DNA from: Asterionellopsis glacialis
Lineage: Eukaryota; Bacillariophyta; Plagiogrammaphyceae; Rhaphoneidales; Asterionellopsidaceae
Direction: 5' to 3'
Assembly (NCBI GenBank): GCA_014885115.2
Contig: WKLE02000779.1
Span: 1 to 20,264 of the forward strand
Length of the DNA stretch: 20,264 nucleotides
Positions within the stretch are counted from its first letter, which is position 1; the number at the start of each line of letters is the position of its first letter. A model generated the notes under the pieces. The model did no database searches, was not told the DNA's origin, and was given only the letters and a program-made list of their open reading frames with translations. A program made the position numbers and the translations under genes. This document shows positions 9,621 to 16,599 of this stretch, in pieces.

Positions 9621-10634
9621 TTAAAGTCCTTTCGATAATTCTTGTTTTTCTCCATTTTTCTTTAGCTTCCTCCACCACCTCATCTTTGACATGATTAAAT
9701 CGTAGGTCCATTTCAAATTAAGCAAAACAAACACTGTATGAAGAGATAGAACAAATGCGAAAAGATTAAAGACAGTGCCAGTTTCTTCTGAGAGACGTCC
9801 CCAAATATCGTAAAATTCGAACCATAGGAGAGGGTAGAGAATACATCTTGTGCCAATCCATGTCAGGTAAAAAAAGACAGAGATAAGCTTGACTCGGATC
9901 GAAAATAAGAAAGGCAAATCGATGATCCAAGGTGGGAATCCCTGCTTATTAAAAACTCTTCTTGCGATGAGAAACCACGTATTCATTTCCACAATCATAC
10001 ATGCTCCCATGAACCAACGGTATTCTGGGTATTTAAAAGGAACAAGTAAATAAAGAAGAGTTGCCACGTGGTGTTTAATGATGGTCCCTGGACTATTCAC
10101 ACTCCTGGGAAGTACCAAAATCCAGGCAAGGTCGATAACGAAGTATAGGACTGTGATCTGGAAGAACATGTCGAACCAGTCACCAGTCCAAGCATCTTCG
10201 ATTTTGTTTCCCCTCTTAAACTTTTCGCGATCCCAATTCATCAAATTGAGAACAACAAGAGGGATAAGAGCGACAAGGTTGAAGAAATCGTGGCTATCCC
10301 TCGCAAAATCTTTCTCGTGTTTGGGCAAACCAGGAAGAACAACAACGCGAGCATTAGGATCGCGGTCAACATTGAAATGATTCTCTATCAAATTTTCTCT
10401 CTTTCGAAATCTCGCAGGAGCGGAATATGACCTTCTTCTCCTCATGCGACGGGACCCTTTTTTCTTCTTCGTTACCTTTTCTTCAAAGTCGTGGGGTTTC
10501 ATCGTTTCATCTTCAGCTGTAGCTTCTGTACCGACTGTGCTAGCAACGCTAGTGTCAGAGGAGTTCCCATCGATGTCATCATTATGACGCCCTGCTCTAA
10601 TTATGTTGCGTCTCATTACTTGCTGTGTGTTCAT
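9621..10634 (-). CDS. TLC-domain-like multipass membrane protein, copy 2 (intron-free)
   Basis: This is a 337-residue single-exon gene starting with ATG at 10634. Residues 1-110 are cytosolic-looking: an acidic Ser/Thr segment, then a basic cluster at 56-80 (KKKK, RRMRRRR). The membrane part starts near 117 and has about five hydrophobic segments (around 117-132, 155-175, 187-200, 207-225 and 250-272) plus one near 287-306. KHH sits at 187-189 and VEMNTWFLIARRVF at about 215-228, the same landmarks as in the spliced copy at 1805-2876. It also shares the ARD-HD-FN block and the SKGL ending with that copy. TLC family membership (endomembrane lipid sensing, synthesis or transport) is inferred from the His pair and helix layout. 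It has a longer N-terminus than copy 1 and about nine extra residues near 241-250. Confidence 0.82.
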   Translation of the reverse strand: MNTQQVMRRNIIRAGRHNDDIDGNSSDTSVASTVGTEATAEDETMKPHDFEEKVTKKKKGSRRMRRRRSYSAPARFRKRENLIENHFNVDRDPNARVVVLPGLPKHEKDFARDSHDFFNLVALIPLVVLNLMNWDREKFKRGNKIEDAWTGDWFDMFFQITVLYFVIDLAWILVLPRSVNSPGTIIKHHVATLLYLLVPFKYPEYRWFMGACMIVEMNTWFLIARRVFNKQGFPPWIIDLPFLFSIRVKLISVFFYLTWIGTRCILYPLLWFEFYDIWGRLSEETGTVFNLFAFVLSLHTVFVLLNLKWTYDLIMSKMRWWRKLKKNGEKQELSKGL

Positions 10635-10890
10635 CTTCTCAGCCTTTATTGTTTACGTTAGAATGGAAGTCCTGATTAGCAATCAACGGCGGGAGTCAAG
10701 AGTCAAAAGAGAGGTGTTTAATTGACACGATGTCGGATGTGTCGCTCGTTTTTTCTCTGTGCAGGAGCGAATGAAAACAAAGACCGTTAAAAAAAATGAA
10801 AGATGAGTGACGTTTTGGATAGGTGGGTGACTTTATCACAGAAACACTTCATATTAAATCGGTTTCCCAACAGCAAGACAGTAATAAATA

Positions 10891-10994
10891 ACATGTACCA
10901 GGTAGATACATGTGGTACCAGGTACGTATGTACCTAGTAGTAGGACCTAAAGATAGTAAGTACCTGTAGGACCAACTCCAGTGAGTACCTGATG
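10891..10994. repeat. GTACCWGGTAC-type repeat cluster, upstream of TLC-like gene 2
   Basis: An exact GTACCAGGTAC lies at 10915-10925. A near copy lies at 10895-10905, and several partial words (TACCTAG, GTACCTG) follow. The cluster begins about 260 bases upstream of the TLC-like copy 2 start, mirroring the cluster upstream of copy 1. Confidence 0.8.
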
Positions 10995-11254
10995 GTAGAA
11001 ATAAAGTTGGTTTGATATAATATAACAGTCACGGTGGGTGTATAAAGTAATCATTACTGTACCCAGGTACGTGCAGAATTGAAACATCCGAGCTAGCCAA
11101 ACTGCCTGAATAATCGACAAACGAATGAGCCACCACACAATGAGCGGCCATCAGTGTTCGAGAATTCGTCAAAAGCATTTCGAGGTTTCAATAATGAGCT
11201 TACTTTTCTATTGCAAATCGAGCGGAAAAGTGGCTTTCGAACAATGACTTGCAA

Positions 11255-11292
11255 GGAACAGACTTCTGGCGGAACAGACTTCTGGCGGAACA
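11255..11292. repeat. 16-bp tandem duplication
   Basis: The unit GGAACAGACTTCTGGC is present twice in perfect tandem (11255-11270 and 11271-11286), followed by GGAACA of a third copy. It lies in non-coding DNA and is unrelated to the GTACC repeats. Confidence 0.85.
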
Positions 11293-11610
11293 ATGGGAAT
11301 AGGACGATCGCTCGCTTTTGAAAGACGTTGTCACCTCTCGTTGTGTCTTTTTTGGTAGGTTCCTAGAGGTCTTGCAGGCAGGTGCTCGTGAGTGAGAGAA
11401 GGAAGGAGCTGAGAGACATGAACTGTGTATGGGAAAAGAGATTCGTTTTAGTCGTTAAATAACAGAGAGAGATATGTAGTCAAGATTCATAGTAATACAG
11501 GTACATCGTTACTGATTTCAAGTGAAAAGCTTGTTGAATGAGAAGGTAACGAAAGATTCGGTGAATTTGCAGAAGATGCGGTTGGCTGACTGACTTTTTC
11601 ATGCAGTATT

Positions 11611-11945
11611 TGTACAGTACCTGTACAGGATGTTTCATCGTTGAATTAGTCCAACAGTACCAGGTACTATAGCAAAGTCAACGTACCTGGTACCTGTACA
11701 GGTAGTCCTAAGTACCTTGCGTACCTGGTATTTATTATTCGGAAAAAGAGAATACCTTGTACCAGGTAACGTTTAAAAAAACGTACTTGTACCAGGTAGG
11801 CAGGACAGGAAATTCAATGGGTACCAGTACTGGTACATAACAGGTAGTGCTATCCTACCGGTACTGTACCAGGTACCAGGTACAAGGTAGATCCTACCAG
11901 ATACCGGTAACCTATTATGACTAGTAGACTACCATACCAGGTACT
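11611..11945. repeat. GTACCWGGTAC-type repeat cluster, largest
   Basis: Exact 11-mers lie at 11657-11667, 11683-11693, 11866-11876 and 11873-11883; the last two overlap by sharing GTAC. Many one-mismatch copies and GTACCGGTAC-like variants fill the rest. The overlapping arrangement shows that units can chain through the shared GTAC, giving alternating TACC and AGG words with strong self-complementarity. Confidence 0.85.
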
Positions 11946-12060
11946 TTTTTTTATAGTTACAGTAATATATTTTAAATTCCGTAGAATGAGTGATTTTTAG
12001 GATTAAACTTGAAACTTTACTATTGGCTCTCTATGGATTTGGCACAAATCCGCAGGTGTC

Positions 12061-12114
12061 CCTGGTAAGCTACCAGGGTACCAAGTACCAAGTACCTGGT
12101 ACTAGTACAAGGTA
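12061..12114. repeat. GTACCWGGTAC-type repeat cluster, short
   Basis: An exact GTACCTGGTAC lies at 12092-12102, preceded by two AGTACCA words about 8 bases apart and by CCTGGTA/TACCAGG arms that could pair as a hairpin at 12061-12077. Confidence 0.75.
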
Positions 12115-12382
12115 GAGTCGTCTAGAGATTACCTCTAGGACCTACTACAGACAGACGGTAGTTCGCACTGTTCTTTTCGAAAAGAGAAATTTCGAAATTT
12201 TGCTTTTGACCTTCGAGCCTACCGGTATGAAGATGATGTCCTGAATCCGTCCGTCATGCCATCATCTATCATCATCTTCTCCCTTAGTTCTCCCTGTCAG
12301 TCGAGTTTGGGGTGGACATTTAAAATGGACGGGAGGAACTGACGGGAGCACAGACTGCCCTGTTTTTATGTCATGAACTGAA

Positions 12383-12430
12383 GTACAGTAGGTACCTGGT
12401 ATGGACTACCGGTACCAGGTACCAGGTACA
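12383..12430. repeat. GTACCWGGTAC-type repeat cluster, nearest to the dioxygenase-like gene
   Basis: Two exact, overlapping GTACCAGGTAC units lie at 12412-12422 and 12419-12429, preceded by a near copy at about 12391. The cluster ends about 255 bases before the dioxygenase-like start codon. Confidence 0.8.
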
Positions 12431-12685
12431 GATGGAATGCGTTTTGTTGTTCCTGTTGTGCTGGTACGTACCCCCGATCTTCATTATTATTATTATTTGA
12501 TGTCTCTATTAATACTTCATCACTACCTATGCCTCTCTAGTCTCTCTAGACAATCCTTCAGCAAATTCAAAATCTAAGTTTGTACTCGGACTATCAAAGT
12601 AGACAGAGCTATATCTAAAGTTTCCAATCAGCGACAGCAGAGTCCTATCATTAAATAAATCAATAACAGTCACAAGCTGGAAAAG

Positions 12686-13867
12686 ATGAGTTGTCGTCAG
12701 GCTCTGATGGTTGCATTTGGGTATGCCGCACTGGTGTCAGTAATACTTCCATATAATGTACTTGGAGCTTCGTTCATTTCCAAGGGGACGAGAGGTGGTC
12801 AAAATGTACGTAGAGTTATTCAATTTAGCCAACCATTTGACGATACAACACCAGCTGTCGGGCTCTATGAAATCGAGGAGCAAGCAATTACCAATAGGGC
12901 CATTTCAGAAGGAGAAATGATGTCGGGAGTAAAAGATCCAATTCTTGCACATGCTCCCAAAATTAAGGGAGTCGGTGCAGGAGGCGGTTTTGGTGGCGGT
13001 GCCAAGAAAAGTACGTCAGCACTGAAGGCGCAGGCCAAGAGCCACGCAAAGGTCTTGAGGGAGGAGGGAGTTGTAAGAATCGATGGAGTTTTATCTGATT
13101 CCGTTGCAGATGATTTACGAGAGTTTGTTTATGATTTACGTGAGAAGGCAGAAGCTGATGTTAGCTCTGGAAAAGTCCAGCAACTCCAGCGTTTTGCTAA
13201 TGTGCTTTTGCGCAAGAATCGTTGTGACCTTACGATGCCTTTGGGCGAAGAGGTTGTATACAGAGGGCTTGTAGACTCTCTTTGCAACAGTGCAGTTGGC
13301 CAAACCATGCAAGCTTTGCTCGGTAAAAAAGCAATTCTTTATGAACTTTCTTGCTTAATATCAGACCCTGGAAGTGATCGCCAAGTCGTACACCCAGATA
13401 CCCCATGTGCATCCAAAAAGGAAGAGGCGGTATTGTACACTTGTTTTATGGCACTTCAGGATGTGCGTCTGGATATGGGACCTACCGTGTGGCTCCCTAA
13501 AACTCATACTAAGGAAATTCATGATGTTTTCAAAGATATGGATGCCCCCGAAGGCGAAGAAAGCCCTAAACATCAACTTCTGCGTAAGCAACCGGGTGTT
13601 TTGGGAGTGCTACCTAAGGGATCGTGTGCTATATTCGATTCTCGACTTCTCCATTGTGGTACAGCCAACGAAAGTGATGATTCTCGAGCTCTATTCTATT
13701 TCTCTTTCAAAAACCCAAAAATTGGGTATCCTGGAAACCCCTCCAGTATGCGACCTGAGCTGCAGAAAGCCGATCTCGACTTGACTACTCTAATAAAAGA
13801 GCTCGAGTCCTTTGATAAAGGAAAAGGATGTAAACAACTTGATGCCATTGCTGCTCAAATGGAATGA
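12686..13867 (+). CDS. Phytanoyl-CoA dioxygenase-like Fe(II)/2-oxoglutarate oxygenase, possibly plastid-targeted
   Basis: This is an intron-free ORF of 393 residues. A hydrophobic signal-peptide-like segment covers residues 7-28, ending GAS with Phe at 30, then a basic stretch (KGTRGGQNVRR). A Gly-rich linker lies at 96-106. The catalytic domain runs from about 120 to 350 and opens with VLREEGVVRIDGVLSD, typical of the PhyH family. The iron triad is visible: His236 and Asp238 in VVHPDTP and His323 in LLHCGTAN. Arg334 in SRALFYFSF is the likely 2-oxoglutarate anchor. An active oxygenase is therefore expected, but the substrate is unknown; this superfamily hydroxylates lipids, amino acids and small metabolites. 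In diatoms, Phe right after a signal-peptide cleavage site marks plastid import, so plastid targeting is possible here. It converges on the next gene, 240 bases away. Confidence 0.82.
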   Translation: MSCRQALMVAFGYAALVSVILPYNVLGASFISKGTRGGQNVRRVIQFSQPFDDTTPAVGLYEIEEQAITNRAISEGEMMSGVKDPILAHAPKIKGVGAGGGFGGGAKKSTSALKAQAKSHAKVLREEGVVRIDGVLSDSVADDLREFVYDLREKAEADVSSGKVQQLQRFANVLLRKNRCDLTMPLGEEVVYRGLVDSLCNSAVGQTMQALLGKKAILYELSCLISDPGSDRQVVHPDTPCASKKEEAVLYTCFMALQDVRLDMGPTVWLPKTHTKEIHDVFKDMDAPEGEESPKHQLLRKQPGVLGVLPKGSCAIFDSRLLHCGTANESDDSRALFYFSFKNPKIGYPGNPSSMRPELQKADLDLTTLIKELESFDKGKGCKQLDAIAAQME

Positions 13868-14107
13868 GTCCTTATTCAAGTGTGTACAGAAAGTATAAAC
13901 ACTATTTAGAATCTTGAATTTGCCATAGGCAATGAATAATGGAAAAAGATATGCTTGGTTATTAAATTTTTGTATTCTGTGAACTCACAAAGCAATGGAA
14001 AATATACACCACGGCATAAAATGCTGTATGATTGTTTTTTGAGTAGTACTCATCATTAAAGTCGGAAATAATTTATTTATTCTTTATCAAGGGCAAAGTT
14101 AGAAGCA

Positions 14108-15763
14108 TCAAGACATGCTTTCTTTTTTGATGGATTTTAAAAGGCAAATCGTTTGGTCTTCAGAATCGTGCATAACCTTTGACTTCGCAAACTCGATGAG
14201 TTCTGGCAAGATGTGTTGCAGTGCGGGGGATAACAGCTCCTTTTCTAACAAAGCTTGTAAGCATTCATGCTGCTTCAAAGTTATCAGTTCCTTGATCAAC
14301 TCTTTTCCACAGGCTGTTCTAACTAGCCAGCGTCTTAATTTCTGGTTTCCATTCAAAGTTGAGATCATATCTCTTCTTTTGGACGCGTTAGAGATAAACA
14401 GACTAAACTCTAACCGCTCTTGTTTTATCCACGTCGGATCTATACTCAACGTATCTATAAACTCTTTCACATCTGAAAATACATTAAGTCCGAAATGGAG
14501 GTATCTCAGAAATATGTAGCTATGCATTCGAAACGGCCAATCTTTGAAGTCGTAATATTTTCCTATAGCTACTGCCATATTTTTATCGTATGGTGGAAGG
14601 AGTGTCCCGCCCAAACCATTAACGGCTACACAACCCAATAATTCAAAGGAAAATCTATGATCAATTGCAGAATCTACAGGTGACACAAGGACGCACCTGT
14701 TCAGCCACACCTGTGACCAAGACATGTTATTCTCATCACCACAAATCAAATAACCTAGGTCTTTTTTGTCGAAGCCCCCCATTTTAGGACTGTTCATTCT
14801 CTCCAGATGATCAAGGGCAGATACATGAAGTATAATTCTTGCCAACCCCAACCCCAGACGACGGACCACTTTCCGCCGCCTACCGTATTGTTTGGACTTT
14901 TGAACAAGTGGAGAGATATCTAAATAGCCACTTACCAAATCAATAAGATATTGGAAAAATGGCAAATTTATGTGACCATTGCTTCGATCCAAACAGGATG
15001 GTATGGCACGAGTTTTTCCAGCTGCACATGCAAGTTCTTGAAACAGTACCCATAGAAATGGTGGCACCTTTTCAATAGAACATTCATAGAAGCGGAATAC
15101 ATCTGTAAAATACCAATTATTATCATCCATTGGATCAACCAAGAGGAATTTTTCAGTGGATGCACCTCGATCCAGTTGACAGAAAATATTCTGTACCATG
15201 GGGAATATTATGGCATGGTGTTCTTGATAATCATTCATGGTATCGATTTGGTGTCCACAAAATTGTAAAACATCCCAAGTGCAAGTTTTGAGATCTTGAT
15301 CTATAATTTCACATTCTTTGGCTGATAAAAGAGATCGAGCTTCCCGCCGCTTTCCAAGCTTCGCTTCGACACGACATCTTAAGTCTGCCTCGCCTCCACA
15401 AACAAATGGAATCTTATCCGATTTAAAATTTGTGTTTTTTCCGTCTTTATAACTATTATTTGACATGCAAGTTGGCCAAAACATGGCCGGACCAGGGAGT
15501 CTTTCACTTATCACAACATCTTGGATTAAGGTATTCCACCGTAACGAGACGAATCGTAATTGAAAAGCCACACGAGCACATTTACGAAGACATGTCCTTC
15601 CGTTATCAAGAACGCTAGAAACGCCGAATGATAACAATTCACCTGGATGATTCTCCACAGGATCTGTACAACGGTGATAGTGCTCATTACCACCGCGGCA
15701 TTTGGGTATCACATAGCTTAGGATATGTCTCATCAAGTCATCATTTAGAAGGACATTGTCCAT
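14108..15763 (-). CDS. Hypothetical protein with weak F-box-like N-terminus
   Basis: I start at the ATG at 15763, giving 551 residues; the same frame stays open to an ATG at 15868 (586 residues). The protein begins MDNVLLNDDLMRHILSYVIP and about 60 residues later has a segment ending RFVSLRWNTLIQD. Together these resemble the two halves of an F-box with an insertion, which is inference only. The rest (about 110-551) has no motif I recognise, and no membrane segment or signal peptide is clear. It is Cys-, His- and Leu-rich, with Leu-rich helices near the C-terminus that could be an ankyrin-like or other helical repeat. If F-box is right, it would act as an SCF ubiquitin-ligase adaptor. An upstream ORF in another frame (15741-15980) overlaps its start; see separate entry. 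Confidence 0.65.
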   Translation of the reverse strand: MDNVLLNDDLMRHILSYVIPKCRGGNEHYHRCTDPVENHPGELLSFGVSSVLDNGRTCLRKCARVAFQLRFVSLRWNTLIQDVVISERLPGPAMFWPTCMSNNSYKDGKNTNFKSDKIPFVCGGEADLRCRVEAKLGKRREARSLLSAKECEIIDQDLKTCTWDVLQFCGHQIDTMNDYQEHHAIIFPMVQNIFCQLDRGASTEKFLLVDPMDDNNWYFTDVFRFYECSIEKVPPFLWVLFQELACAAGKTRAIPSCLDRSNGHINLPFFQYLIDLVSGYLDISPLVQKSKQYGRRRKVVRRLGLGLARIILHVSALDHLERMNSPKMGGFDKKDLGYLICGDENNMSWSQVWLNRCVLVSPVDSAIDHRFSFELLGCVAVNGLGGTLLPPYDKNMAVAIGKYYDFKDWPFRMHSYIFLRYLHFGLNVFSDVKEFIDTLSIDPTWIKQERLEFSLFISNASKRRDMISTLNGNQKLRRWLVRTACGKELIKELITLKQHECLQALLEKELLSPALQHILPELIEFAKSKVMHDSEDQTICLLKSIKKESMS

Positions 15764-15980
15764 GATATTTTTTCGAGATGTCATGCAGCACGTCTTTGCT
15801 GTTGTCGTGTTGCTCTTGAACAGGATCGGGTGCATGCATGATATTAGAAGAGGAGCTGGTGTTGTCAATGTTCAATGCATGCAATTTGTGACTTGTTTCG
15901 ATCTTATTATATACAAACTTCCCAATCTCTTCTGAAAGCAATTGTAATGCGTGAAAAAGCAAGAAGGTGTTGGTGGACAT
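15741..15980 (-). other. Upstream ORF or frame-shifted N-terminus of the F-box-like gene
   Basis: This is a 79-codon ORF from ATG at 15980 that overlaps the start of the F-box-like gene in a different frame. Its first 25 residues form a plausible amphipathic helix, and the next 45 are polar. The two frames meet at a run of six A (minus strand, 15768-15773). Removing one A would fuse this ORF with the main frame just before the MDNVLL start. It may be the true N-terminus with a sequence error or mutation, an upstream regulatory ORF, or chance. Confidence 0.4.
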
Positions 15981-16599
15981 GATTTTTCAGGAAAAAAGTA
16001 AAGTAGGGCCAGATAACAACGTGGTGGACTAAGATTCCGATACTAGCACTCCTTGTCATCAATCATAAAAAAATCAAAATTAACATGTTGTGTAAGTGTA
16101 GACTTTAGTAGTCATATTAATATTTCATATTTCATAATGATCTACCGATGGGTCCAGGCCCTAATGCTTTTCTTGAAGTAAATTGAAAGTAACCGAGTTC
16201 ACTAATAATAATGTTTCTGTGATGGACGTTTATTTCTTGACTGGATGAACTATAATATGTTGTTCTCCTCTTTTTTTCCCGGGAAAAATAAAGAATTCAA
16301 TCAGCAATCTATTCAAAGGAAAAGTGACGCAGAAATCTTCCACAGGATATAGAACAAAAAAGGAAAAATAATTTTTCCTGCCGATAAATCCAGGCTATTG
16401 CCACCAACAATCATGCAGCAAAAATTGTTCCATTTGAAGAGTTTTCAATTTAAACCAGCGTTGAGCACAACTCTTACGACGGCCGATATCATACCGGAAG
16501 GGAGTATACCACAGAGAAAAGGAGAGAACGAGAAGAAATGAACTACATTCTATCTATCAATACTTATGTGTTGCATTATTTATTTGCATTCCAATCTTA
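15981..16599. other. Intergenic region between the solute-binding-domain gene and the F-box-like gene
   Basis: Both flanking genes are on the minus strand, so this holds the 3' UTR of one and the promoter of the other. A minus-strand AATAAA at 16579-16584, about 15 bases after the stop codon, could be the polyadenylation signal. I looked for a SECIS-type element (ATGA, AA loop, distal GA) because of the in-frame TGA upstream and saw none by eye. No ORF or repeat is convincing. Confidence 0.5.

Larger units (their letters stand above)
10635..12685. other. 2-kb divergent intergenic region rich in palindromic repeats
   Basis: The flanking genes point away from each other, so this region holds two promoters. 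No coding sequence is credible: the short ORFs at 10947-11293 have no recognisable content. Four clusters of GTACCWGGTAC-type repeats occupy much of it. There is also a 16-bp tandem duplication at 11255-11286 and a short ATT microsatellite near 12481-12497. The last 140 bases before the ATG at 12686 lack the repeat and probably include the 5' UTR. Confidence 0.65.

Noticed and set aside
16441..16500. ATGA-containing stem candidates as a SECIS element for the upstream TGA
   Set aside because: No paired distal GA with an AA apical loop could be found by eye, and a possible poly(A) signal lies upstream of this point.
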